DNA of 64,000 nucleotides. Origin: Alsobacter sp046349155 (GTDB lineage: Bacteria; Pseudomonadota; Alphaproteobacteria; Rhizobiales; Beijerinckiaceae). The notes beneath the pieces were generated by a model that saw nothing but the letters and a program-made list of their open reading frames with translations, did not search any database and was not told where the DNA came from. Shown one piece after another: positions 16,553 through 24,418 of this stretch (positions are counted from its first letter, which is position 1; each line of letters opens with the position of its first letter). The stretch spans positions 930,001 through 994,000 of the forward strand of contig JAXMCW010000002.1 of the NCBI GenBank assembly GCA_046349155.1, in the 5' to 3' direction. The translations under genes and the position numbers were made by a program.

Positions 16553-18274
16553 TCAGGCCGCGGCGCCGGTCCCCCGCCCGCGCAGGAAGGCCTCGTGTTG
16601 GGCCGCGAGCGCCCCGGACAGCCCGTCGGCGATCAGCCGCCGCGTGTTGGCGACGCCGTAGAGCGCCGCGAAGGAGCCGAAGCGCGGCCCCCTCTCCTGC
16701 CCGAGGAGCACGCGGTAGAGCGTCTGGAACCAGGCCTGCGACACGCCGGGGCGCCCGTCCGGGCTCTTCGACTTGCCGCTCGTGTCCGGGTAGTGCCGGC
16801 GGCCGACCTCGTAGACCGCCGCCTGCAGCTCGTCGGCGTCCGTGGAGCCTTCCAGAGGCTCGAGCGTGAGGGACAGGTCCTCGAGGGCGGCGCGCGCGGT
16901 CGCGTCCGGCGCCTGGTAGACCTTGGCCGGGCGCACGAAGTCGCGGAAATAGGCCACCGCGTAACCCACCAGCCTGTCGAGGCGGGGGTGATCGGCGGGC
17001 GACGCCTTGGGCGCATAGCGGCGGATGAAGCCCCACAGCACCTGCGGGTCTTCCGAGTTGGCGACGGCGACGAGGTTCAGCAGCATGCCGAAGGTGATGG
17101 ACGTCGGGGCGCGGTTGCCCCCCTCCGCCTCGACGTACTCGGCCGCCGGGGGCAGCCCGTTGTGGATGTGCCAGACGGGGTTGCCGAGCTGCTCGCGCAG
17201 GGCCTGGGCCGGATACTTCTCCAGGAAGGCGATGTAGTCGTCCGTGTGACGCGGAATGACGTCGAAATGCAGCCGCTTGGCTTCGCGCGGCTTGTTATAC
17301 ATGAAGAGCGACAGGCTCTCGGGGCTGCCATAGACCAGCCATTCGTCGATGGTCAGGCCATTGCCCTTGGACTTGGAGATCTTCTGCCCCTTGTCGTCCA
17401 GGAACAGCTCGTAGTTGAAGCCTTCCGGCGGCTCCGCGCCCAGCGCCCGCGCGATCTCGCCCGAGAGCTTGACGCTGTCGATCAGGTCCTTGCCCGCCAT
17501 CTCGTAGTCGACGCCCAGCGCGACCCAGCGCATGGCCCAGTCGGGCTTCCACTGCAGCTTGCAATGGCCGCCCGTGACGGGTGTTTCGTAGCGCTCGCCG
17601 CTCTCGGGATCGCGCCAGACGATGCTCGCGGAGGTGGGCCTCACCTCCTCGATCGGCACCTGCATCACCACGCCCGTGCGCGGGTGGATGGGCAGGAAGG
17701 GCGAGTAGCTCTGGGCCCGCTCCTGCCGCAGCGAGGGCAGCATGATCGCCATCACGGCGTCGTAGCGCTCCAGCACGAGGCGCAGCGCGTCGTCGAAGCG
17801 CCCGCTCGTGTAGCACAGGGTGGAGGACAGGAACTCGTAGTCGAAGCCGAAGGCGTCGAGGAAGGCGCGCAGCCGCGCGTTGTTGTGCTCGCCGAAGCTC
17901 GGATGCGTGCCGAACGGGTCGGGCACGCGGGTCAGCGGCTTGCCGAGGTTGGCGGCCAGGAGGGCCTGGTTCGGCACGTTGTCCGGCACCTTGCGCAGGC
18001 CGTCCATGTCGTCGGAGAAGGCGATCAGCCGGGTCGGCACCCGGTCCTCGGTCAGCACGCGGAAGGCGTGGCGCACCATGGAGGTGCGCGCCACCTCGCC
18101 GAAGGTGCCGATGTGCGGCAGGCCCGACGGGCCGTATCCGGTCTCGAAGACGACCTCGCGCTTGCCCGTGCGCGCGACCCGCTCGACGAGCTTGCGCGCT
18201 TCCTCGAAGGGCCAGGCCGGCGAGACGCGGGCGACCTCGAGCAGGGTCTGGGGTTCGGCTGACGGGGTGGACAT
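16553..18274 (-). CDS. lysS: Class I lysyl-tRNA synthetase
   Basis: A 573-aa class I (archaeal-type) enzyme that charges tRNA-Lys. The signature HIGH variant PHIG is at 53-56 after GYGPSGL, and the KMSKS loop KISKSKGN starts at 298. Length and motif spacing match the family. Class I LysRS replaces the class II enzyme in many alphaproteobacteria, so this is a taxonomic marker rather than an oddity. The ATG at 18274 is the first in-frame ATG before conserved sequence; upstream in-frame codons would run through the promoter at 18327. Confidence 0.95.
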   Translation of the reverse strand: MSTPSAEPQTLLEVARVSPAWPFEEARKLVERVARTGKREVVFETGYGPSGLPHIGTFGEVARTSMVRHAFRVLTEDRVPTRLIAFSDDMDGLRKVPDNVPNQALLAANLGKPLTRVPDPFGTHPSFGEHNNARLRAFLDAFGFDYEFLSSTLCYTSGRFDDALRLVLERYDAVMAIMLPSLRQERAQSYSPFLPIHPRTGVVMQVPIEEVRPTSASIVWRDPESGERYETPVTGGHCKLQWKPDWAMRWVALGVDYEMAGKDLIDSVKLSGEIARALGAEPPEGFNYELFLDDKGQKISKSKGNGLTIDEWLVYGSPESLSLFMYNKPREAKRLHFDVIPRHTDDYIAFLEKYPAQALREQLGNPVWHIHNGLPPAAEYVEAEGGNRAPTSITFGMLLNLVAVANSEDPQVLWGFIRRYAPKASPADHPRLDRLVGYAVAYFRDFVRPAKVYQAPDATARAALEDLSLTLEPLEGSTDADELQAAVYEVGRRHYPDTSGKSKSPDGRPGVSQAWFQTLYRVLLGQERGPRFGSFAALYGVANTRRLIADGLSGALAAQHEAFLRGRGTGAAA

Positions 18275-18299
18275 CGGCGGACTTTCGGTGGCGGAGCGC

Positions 18300-18315
18300 G
18301 GCGGACACGTCCGCC
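18300..18315 (-). promoter_or_regulatory. Inverted repeat in the lysS leader
   Basis: GGCGGAC and GTCCGCC flank a two-base centre (18300-18315). It lies just downstream of the predicted lysS promoter and 26 bases before the ATG, so it would form part of the leader RNA or a protein-binding site next to the start point. Confidence 0.3.
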
Positions 18316-18326
18316 GAAGGCGCGGC

Positions 18327-18355
18327 ACACTAGAAAGCGCGCCCCCGCTGGTCAA
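18327..18355 (-). promoter_or_regulatory. Predicted sigma-70 promoter of lysS
   Basis: On the minus strand TTGACC (18355-18350, five of six) and TAGTGT (18332-18327, three of six) are 17 bases apart, in the 103-bp gap between the binding-protein gene stop and lysS. Transcription would start near 18320. Confidence 0.45.
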
Positions 18356-18377
18356 TGCGGGGCCTCGATCCGTCGCC

Positions 18378-19283
18378 TCAGTAGAACCCGATCGGGAAAT
18401 AGCGCAGGTAGAGTTCGGCGTAGATGCCTTTCTCGGCCACCCGTTGCAGCGCGTAGTCGAGCGCCTTGCGCAGGGCGGGCTCGCCCTTGCGCATCACGAT
18501 GGCCACGCCCTCGCCGAAATAGCGGCTCTCCGTGTAGGGGCCTCCCACGAAGGCGCAGCACTCGCCGGCTTCCGAGCCGTTCAGCCAGACCGCCAGGGTC
18601 AGGCCGTCGGCGAACAGGAGGTCGACCTCCTTGTTGAGCAGCGCCTCCCGCACCATCGCGAGGTCCCGGAAGGGCTTGGGCTCGGCCTTGGGGAAGAAGG
18701 CGCGCAGGTAGGCCTCCTGGGCGGAGCCCTCCACCACGCCGACCCTTCGCCCGGCGAGCGCCTCGGGCGAGGGCTGCACGGGCTCGCCGCCGCGCGCCAC
18801 GAAGCGGGCCGGCGTGCGAAGGTAGACGGAGGACAGCGCGAACTCGCTGCGCAGCTGCGGCGTGGCCCGCAGCGAGGCGATGACGGCGTCGCCCCGCCCC
18901 TCGCGCAGCGCGTCCAGCATCGTGTCCCAGCGCCGGGCCTGCACCGTGCAGGCGATGGCCAGCGTGTCGCAGAGCGCGCGGGCGAGATCGACGTTGAAGC
19001 CCGCGAGCCGGCCCTCCTCGGTCTGGAAGTTCATCGGCGGGTAGTCGTCGTCCGTCAGGAAGCGGATGACGCGCAATCCCCCGAGATCGGGCTTGTCCAG
19101 CCTCTGCGCCGGTTCCCAGAATCCGGGAATGAAGACCTCCGGCGCGCCGCCGGCCCGCGCGGGCGCGAGCATGGCGGCGAGCGCCAGGGCCAGCAGCGCG
19201 AGGCCCAGGGCGAGGTCTCCCCGCCATGCGCCCCCGCGCCGCAGCTTTTCGCCCGAATCGACTCGCAGTGAGAGCTGCTTCAC
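18378..19283 (-). CDS. Family 3 periplasmic solute-binding protein
   Basis: A 301-aa protein with an N-terminal hydrophobic segment (about 24-44) as signal or anchor. The mature part begins near residue 45 and carries the SBP_bac_3 pattern: FLTDDDYPPMNF, GFNVDLARAL, WDTMLDALREGRGDAVIAS, and a second lobe with VGVVEGSAQEAYL. The family binds polar amino acids or opines for ABC import. No permease or ATPase gene is next to it, so it is an orphan receptor or serves signalling. Two adjacent cysteines (GECCAF) are unusual. It is divergent from the glycosyltransferase gene. Confidence 0.82.
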   Translation of the reverse strand: MKQLSLRVDSGEKLRRGGAWRGDLALGLALLALALAAMLAPARAGGAPEVFIPGFWEPAQRLDKPDLGGLRVIRFLTDDDYPPMNFQTEEGRLAGFNVDLARALCDTLAIACTVQARRWDTMLDALREGRGDAVIASLRATPQLRSEFALSSVYLRTPARFVARGGEPVQPSPEALAGRRVGVVEGSAQEAYLRAFFPKAEPKPFRDLAMVREALLNKEVDLLFADGLTLAVWLNGSEAGECCAFVGGPYTESRYFGEGVAIVMRKGEPALRKALDYALQRVAEKGIYAELYLRYFPIGFY

Positions 19284-19387
19284 GCACGCCGCCCCGTTTC
19301 GCGACTATCCTGACCCGGTTTCATCGGGTCGCCCGAGCCCGGCCGACCCTCCGTTCATTTCAGAATCAGTCTTATCACGAGGCGCCG

Positions 19388-21193
19388 ATGTTGCCTCCCG
19401 CTCTCGCGTTCCTGGTGCGGCATGGCTTCGACTCCGCGCAACTCGCCGAAACGGCGTCGCACGCGCTGGCGCTGGGTCTTCCCGCGCTCGACGTCCTGCT
19501 CGCCGAGCAGGCCTGCAGCGAGGACATCTACTACCGCCTGCTCGCGGCTGAGGTGGGCGTTCCCTTCATTGCCGCGCCCGAGATCGACGGCGACGTCGAT
19601 CTGAGCCGCCTCTCGGCCTGCTCTGTGGCGCGGCTCAGGCGCGACGACGGGCCGGACCTGGTGGCAGCCCCGCGCGGCGACCTCGTGGCGCACTGGCTCG
19701 GCGCGACCGGCAAGTCGCTGGCCCGGACAGGGCGTTTCGGGATCACCACACCCGCTCGCCTGGAGGCGGCCCTCGTCCGGGCCCTCGCCAGGCAACTGGC
19801 CACCGTCGCGGCGCAAGACCTGCCCGACAGCCGGCCCGATCTCTCGGCAAGGGGGCGGCCGACGGGCGCGCAGGTCGCGATCCTGCTCCTCGTCGAACTG
19901 GTTCTCGTCTTTGCGCTTGTGCTGGATCCCTTCGACACCCTGGTCGTGGCCGGTGCCGCCCTGTCCGTCGGCTTCGTCCTGCAGATCAGCCTGCGCTGGG
20001 CGTCGCGCCCGCACTGGGACCCGGTCGCGCCGTGGCGCGGCCCCCTGCTGGCCGACGGCGCGCTGCCCATCTACACGGTGCTGATCCCGCTCTACCGTGA
20101 AGCCGCGGTGCTTCCGGACCTGCTCGCCGCTCTCGGGCGGCTCGACTATCCCGGCCCCAAGCTCGACATCAAGCTGCTGATCGAGGCGGAGGACCACGAG
20201 ACGCGCGACTGGCTGCGCCGCCATCCCGTCAGTGCTCCGGTCCATGTCGTGGTCTGCCCGCCCGGCTACCCCCGGACGAAGCCACGGGCGCTCAATATCG
20301 GCCTGCGGCTGGCGCGCGGACAGTACCTCGTCATCTATGACGCGGAGGACCGGCCGGAGCGGGACCAGCTCAGGCTCGCCGCGACCATCTTCGCCGCCGC
20401 GCCTTCCGACGTGGCGTGCCTGCAGGCCTCGCTCGCCGTCGACAATGCCGGCGAAAGCTGGATCTCGCGATGCTTCGCGCAGGAATATGCCGAACTCTTC
20501 GACGTCGCTCTGCCGGGCTTCGCCGAGCTGGACCTGCCGATCCCGCTGGGCGGGACCTCCAACCATTTCCGGACCGACACGCTCCGCAGGACGGGAGCCT
20601 GGGACGCCTGGAACGTCACGGAGGACGCCGATCTCGGGCTGCGGCTCGCCCGCGGCGGCTACCGCGTGAAGAACCTGCCCTCCACCACATGGGAAGAGGC
20701 GCCCATCAGCGTCAGGGCCTGGCTGCCCCAGCGCACCCGCTGGCTGAAGGGGTGGCTCCAGACGAGCCTCGTGCATGGGCTGCCATCCCGGCGTCACCTG
20801 CGCGAGGTGGGGCCCGTCGGCACGGTCGCCATCTTCTGTCACTCCTACGCGCTCAGCCTGTCCTGCCTCAGTTGGCCCGCCTTTTCGGTCGGCTTCGTCT
20901 GGAGCGTCGCGACGACGGTGGCGAGCGAGACGGCCGCGGACCCATTGATCGCGACCTCCCACGGGCTTTGCGCGCTGGTGCTCCTCCTGGGCGTGGTGAC
21001 GGTCATACGCGGCCGGCTGATGGGCTCCGCACGGCGCGGGCTGCCGTTTCGCCTGTCGGACCTGCTTCTGATGCCGGTCTACTTCCTGCTCGTGAGCCTG
21101 GCGGCATGGCGCGCGGTCTGGGAGCTGATCACCGCCCCTCACCACTGGTCCAAGACGCAGCACGGCGTGTCCCGGGGCCGCCGCCGATCCTGA
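19388..21193 (+). CDS. Processive family 2 glycosyltransferase with GspE N-terminal domain
   Basis: The protein has 601 residues. Residues 1-150 resemble the GspE/type II secretion N-terminal domain (LPALDVLLAEQACSEDIYYR). Two membrane helices follow (about 165-205). The GT2 catalytic core then has DAED for nucleotide-sugar and metal binding, TED as likely catalytic base, and QRTRWLKG (the QxxRW motif of processive enzymes). Three to four C-terminal helices follow. This plan matches exopolysaccharide synthases of the cellulose-synthase-like type; product unknown. ATG 19388 lies after GAGGCGCCG. The gene stands alone. Confidence 0.85.
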   Translation: MLPPALAFLVRHGFDSAQLAETASHALALGLPALDVLLAEQACSEDIYYRLLAAEVGVPFIAAPEIDGDVDLSRLSACSVARLRRDDGPDLVAAPRGDLVAHWLGATGKSLARTGRFGITTPARLEAALVRALARQLATVAAQDLPDSRPDLSARGRPTGAQVAILLLVELVLVFALVLDPFDTLVVAGAALSVGFVLQISLRWASRPHWDPVAPWRGPLLADGALPIYTVLIPLYREAAVLPDLLAALGRLDYPGPKLDIKLLIEAEDHETRDWLRRHPVSAPVHVVVCPPGYPRTKPRALNIGLRLARGQYLVIYDAEDRPERDQLRLAATIFAAAPSDVACLQASLAVDNAGESWISRCFAQEYAELFDVALPGFAELDLPIPLGGTSNHFRTDTLRRTGAWDAWNVTEDADLGLRLARGGYRVKNLPSTTWEEAPISVRAWLPQRTRWLKGWLQTSLVHGLPSRRHLREVGPVGTVAIFCHSYALSLSCLSWPAFSVGFVWSVATTVASETAADPLIATSHGLCALVLLLGVVTVIRGRLMGSARRGLPFRLSDLLLMPVYFLLVSLAAWRAVWELITAPHHWSKTQHGVSRGRRRS

Positions 21194-21211
21194 GGCGCTC
21201 CGAGCATCGCG

Positions 21212-21241
21212 CGACAGTCCGCCACGCACGACAGTCCGCCA
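21212..21241. repeat. Short direct repeat
   Basis: The 13-bp sequence CGACAGTCCGCCA occurs twice, at 21212-21224 and 21229-21241, in the gap between the glycosyltransferase stop and the convergent SCO1 gene. No function is evident. Confidence 0.5.
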
Positions 21242-21278
21242 TGTCCGCTCGATCCCCCGCCACCATGCCGGAGGGCAC

Positions 21279-21872
21279 TCAGAACTGCTTCGCCAGGTCC
21301 CTGGCCGCCTCAGCGGGCGGACGCTGGAGATTGAAGGCGCCGACGAACTTGCCCGATTTGTCCATCAGGTAGACCAAGGCCGTGTGGTCCATCGTGTACT
21401 CGCCGTTCGAGGTCGGCACCTTCTTGGCGTAGACGCGGTAGCTCTTCAGCACGGGGTCGAGCGCCTCGCGCTGGCCGGTGAGGCCGACGATATGCGGGTC
21501 GAAGCTCGACAAATAGAGCTTGAGCTGCTCGGGCGTGTCGCGCTCGGGGTCCACGGTGATGAAGAAGGCGCCGAGCTTGTCGGCGTCCTTTCCGAGCTCG
21601 GCATAGAGCTGGGTGAGTTCGTAGAGCGTGGTCGGGCAGACGTCCGGGCAATGGGTGAAACCGAAGAAGACGAGGCTCGGCTTGCCGACCATCGCCTTCT
21701 CCGTCACGGTCGCGCCGGTCTGGTCGGTCAGCGAGAAGGGCCCGCCCACGGCGGCGCTCGCCGCGCCGGGCCGCTCGGGCCCGAGCACGAGGAACGCGGC
21801 GACGCCGAGCCCGATCACGCCGAAGAGGAAGCTCAGGAGGGGCAGCGCCAACCGTCGTGTGCGCTCGTCCAT
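21279..21872 (-). CDS. SCO1/SenC copper chaperone
   Basis: The protein has 197 residues. One N-terminal membrane anchor (about 10-30) is followed by a periplasmic thioredoxin fold. Copper ligands are C75 and C79 in CPDVC and H163 in MDHT, all present, so it should bind copper. SCO proteins deliver copper or reduce CuA in cytochrome c oxidase assembly. ATG 21872 is preferred to one five codons upstream (21887). No oxidase genes are nearby. A small membrane gene lies 106 bp upstream on the same strand. Confidence 0.92.
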   Translation of the reverse strand: MDERTRRLALPLLSFLFGVIGLGVAAFLVLGPERPGAASAAVGGPFSLTDQTGATVTEKAMVGKPSLVFFGFTHCPDVCPTTLYELTQLYAELGKDADKLGAFFITVDPERDTPEQLKLYLSSFDPHIVGLTGQREALDPVLKSYRVYAKKVPTSNGEYTMDHTALVYLMDKSGKFVGAFNLQRPPAEAARDLAKQF

Positions 21873-21978
21873 GTCATGCCGTCCCATTCTCGCCGGCGAC
21901 CCGCCAGGGCCCGCCTCCAGTGCGCCTCGTCTCGTCCAGGATTGCGCCGAAAGCGGGACGATGGAGCGCCTGCGCGCC

Positions 21979-22176
21979 TTAGAAGCACAGGGCGAGCGCG
22001 CTGGAAAGCAAATCGACGAACACCGCCTGCCCCCGCAGGCTCCACAGCACGGCGCCAACAACGAGCAGCGCGAGGCCGAGCGCGCCCCCTGCGGCCAGCA
22101 CGACCCGGCGCGGTCCGGCCGCGCTGTCCGGCGGGGACTCCAGTCGATCACGTCCTTCCGCGCCGAACGTCGGCAT
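21979..22176 (-). CDS. Small single-helix membrane protein upstream of SCO1
   Basis: A 65-aa frame with a polar N-terminal part, one clear hydrophobic helix (about 27-46, VVLAAGGALGLALLVVGAVL) and a hydrophobic tail ending ALALCF. GGAG is placed five bases before the ATG, and the codon pattern fits coding DNA. It may be cotranscribed with the SCO1 gene, 106 bp downstream. Small helpers of this kind occur with cytochrome oxidase assembly genes, but no family is recognised and expression is not proved. Confidence 0.5.
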   Translation of the reverse strand: MPTFGAEGRDRLESPPDSAAGPRRVVLAAGGALGLALLVVGAVLWSLRGQAVFVDLLSSALALCF

Positions 22177-22354
22177 GCGCACTCCGCTCTCGCCCGGCTC
22201 CTCTGCGAGCCATACGTCGAATATAGCTTGAATCCGGACGCGATCGCAGCGATCTCCAGGCGGAACCGGCTCAGTCCGTCCGCCTCCGGGGTTGCCCCGC
22301 GCGGGGGCGCAGCCGTGGCGCTGCTGCGATGAGCCGTCCGATCCCCTGACCCGG

Positions 22355-22828
22355 CTAGCGGCCGGTCAGGCTGATGCGGCCGGCGAGGCTGATGCGGCTG
22401 GCGAGGCTGATGCGGCCGGCCAGGCTGATGCGGCCGGCTGGCTGGCCGCCGCCGTCGCCCGTGGCCTCGACGAGCGGATCGAGGAGCACCTCCTGGATCG
22501 TGCCCGCCATGGGCTCCAGACGCAGCGTCCGGGTGGAGCGCTCCACCTGCCACATTCGCACACCGTCGGTGAAGACCTGGTCCGTCACCTCGACCCCGAC
22601 GATCTCCAGCGACTGCTTCACCGGGCCCGCCGGCACGGCGGTCCCCGCTCCGTCCACCACCATCAGCGTGGCCGCATCGAGCTTGTAGTAGTTGCCCTCG
22701 TAGCTGAACCCGTAGATGCGCGCCAGGACGGGGCTCGCGCCCCCCACGCCGGTGATCGTCACGTCGTCGAGGGGCGTTCCGAACAGGCGAACGGCGGATC
22801 CATCGAAAAGGCTGGGCTTCTTGGCCAT
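22355..22828 (-). CDS. Small protein with C-terminal RISLAG repeats (possible modification substrate)
   Basis: The protein has 157 residues and no recognised family. Residues 1-125 look like a compact mainly beta domain (DDVTITGVG, YGFSYEGNYYKLDAATLMVVDGAG-like strands, VEVTDQVFTDGVRMWQVE). The last 27 residues are four copies of a six-residue unit, RISLAG with small changes, ending RISLTGR. Each unit has one serine. There is no cysteine and no signal peptide. It is the last gene of the minus-strand run holding cyclase-AAA, YcaO, TfuA and peptidase, 122 bp after the peptidase, with AGGA eight bases before the ATG. It may be the substrate of those enzymes. Confidence 0.65.
   Translation of the reverse strand: MAKKPSLFDGSAVRLFGTPLDDVTITGVGGASPVLARIYGFSYEGNYYKLDAATLMVVDGAGTAVPAGPVKQSLEIVGVEVTDQVFTDGVRMWQVERSTRTLRLEPMAGTIQEVLLDPLVEATGDGGGQPAGRISLAGRISLASRISLAGRISLTGR
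22361..22438 (-). repeat. 18-bp tandem repeats encoding RISLAG units
   Basis: Four full 18-bp units plus six bases, each varying around GCCGGCGAGGCTGATGCG (as read on the plus strand), keep the reading frame of the 157-aa protein. The copies differ at two to three bases each, so slippage could change copy number in steps of six residues without a frameshift. Confidence 0.85.
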
Positions 22829-22950
22829 CGCGAAGTCCTGGGCTGGGTGTCGAGGGACGTTGTGTCGAGGCCGCCGGCGGATCGGGCGACGCATCATCCG
22901 GGGGAAAGCAACTCCAAGAAGCTAAGTCAAAGGGCTCAATTTGCCAAACG

Positions 22951-24342
22951 CTACGCCCTGGGTTCGCGGTGGTCCTGCCGTACCAGCCGGCCCAGCTCCA
23001 GCGCATGGGCGAGCGGCCGCCCGCGCGGGGACGGGCCGCAGCAGGCGGCCCGCGCCGCCCGCATCTGCGCCGCGAAGGGCTGGACCGGGGTATAGCGCCG
23101 GCGCCCCTGGCGCGGCTCGGACGGGGCGCGTCTCGGCGCGATGCCCCGCCAGGCCATGATGTCGTCGAGCGTCTCCGCCATCGGCTCGCCGAACAGGGCC
23201 AGCACCACGTCGCGCATCGCGCCGGCCACGCCGTCGAAGCTCAGGTCGTCGGGCCCGAGATGGGCGATGGTGCGGGCCAGGGTGAGCGCCAGGCCGTCCC
23301 GGGCGTGGAACAAAGCCGTCCGGAAGGCGGGCGCGGAGCGCAGCAGGCAGGCGCGGTGCACGCGCTCCAGCCGGCCGAGGCGCGCCGCGATCTCGTCCCG
23401 GGTCCAGCCGCGGGGATCGTCGTCGGGCGGCACGATGCCGTCCGCCACGAGCCGCTCCTGGAACAGGTTGACGAAAAAGTCGAACAGCGCGCCGGTGAGC
23501 GGCTCGGCCAGGGCGTGGGCATTGCGGCCGCGCCCCGTCCCGTCCCGCCAGGTCCCGTCCTCGGCGAGCGTGATCGCCGCCACGTCCGCCATCTTGGCCG
23601 TCGTGTCGGCGAGGCGGATCTGCTCGGTGCTGGAGAGCTCGGCGATGCGGTTGATCTCGTTCTCCGCATAGAGATTGCCGCCGCTCTCCGCCAGGACGCG
23701 GTCCACCACGCTGTCGAACTGCAGCGCCGCGATGATCGTCGTGAGGTCGGCGAAACACTCGTGGAAGGCGAGGAACTGGGCGGTGAGACGGCCCGGAAGC
23801 GGCGTTCCCAGCTCGGCGAACAGCACGGTGTGGCCGACCTCGTGGGCGATCACGTCCAGGTTGAGGCAATAGGCCCGCTCGTCGCCCTCCGCATTGCGCA
23901 CCGCGCCCGTTTCCAGGAAGCCGGGCCCCGACTGCGCGTTCGGCCACTCCACCAGCGGCACGAGTTCCAGCACGGGGAACACCTCCGCCCCGCTCCAGTG
24001 GATGCGATGGCCGAGGAACCGCTCCCACACGTTGAGCGTCAGGCGCATGCAGCCGAACAGGTGGGCCTGGGCGAATTGCCGCGTGCCCACCGCGAGGTGA
24101 TCGAAGTGCCCGTGCCGCCCCGGCCTCGCCGCCTGCGCCACCGGCCCCTTCCACGGGGGCAGGTACGAGGGGGGATCGTAGGGCGTCTTGCCCAGCGCAT
24201 CGACCACGCGCATGCGGTCGTCCGCCGGTCCCGCGCCGATCGGCCCGCCGAGCGGCTCCAGCACGACTCGCTCGGGCTCCGGGTAGGAGCCGTCCGCCTG
24301 CGGGAACAGCAGGAACGCGACGCCGGATACTGCCTCCCGCAT
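22951..24342 (-). CDS. Gluzincin-type zinc metallopeptidase in the TfuA-YcaO cluster
   Basis: The protein has 463 residues and no signal peptide. The zinc site HEVGH is at 167-171 and the third ligand is probably E195 in HECFADL, an arrangement like thermolysin-type (M4) enzymes, whose E-x3-D follows the HExxH helix by about 20-25 residues. The rest matches no family I recognise. ATG 24342 has GGGAGG six bases upstream. It lies 76 bp after tfuA on the same strand and 122 bp before the RISLAG protein. By position it could be the maturation or leader protease of this cluster. Confidence 0.75.
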   Translation of the reverse strand: MREAVSGVAFLLFPQADGSYPEPERVVLEPLGGPIGAGPADDRMRVVDALGKTPYDPPSYLPPWKGPVAQAARPGRHGHFDHLAVGTRQFAQAHLFGCMRLTLNVWERFLGHRIHWSGAEVFPVLELVPLVEWPNAQSGPGFLETGAVRNAEGDERAYCLNLDVIAHEVGHTVLFAELGTPLPGRLTAQFLAFHECFADLTTIIAALQFDSVVDRVLAESGGNLYAENEINRIAELSSTEQIRLADTTAKMADVAAITLAEDGTWRDGTGRGRNAHALAEPLTGALFDFFVNLFQERLVADGIVPPDDDPRGWTRDEIAARLGRLERVHRACLLRSAPAFRTALFHARDGLALTLARTIAHLGPDDLSFDGVAGAMRDVVLALFGEPMAETLDDIMAWRGIAPRRAPSEPRQGRRRYTPVQPFAAQMRAARAACCGPSPRGRPLAHALELGRLVRQDHREPRA

Positions 24343-24418
24343 GAGAGCCTCCCTCTGGGCGGCCTCAGCTTGGCGGAACCCGCGCCAGAAACAACTCAAA
24401 GTTGAACATTCCCAAGGC

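Noticed and set aside
16553..18274. Class I LysRS as a sign of recent transfer from archaea
   Set aside because: Class I enzymes are common in alphaproteobacteria and base composition matches the neighbours.
18378..19283. Part of a complete ABC importer operon
   Set aside because: No permease or ATPase gene flanks it: lysS is downstream and a glycosyltransferase is divergent.
22361..22438. Possible CRISPR array
   Set aside because: The units are head-to-tail 18-bp coding repeats with no spacers and no cas genes nearby.
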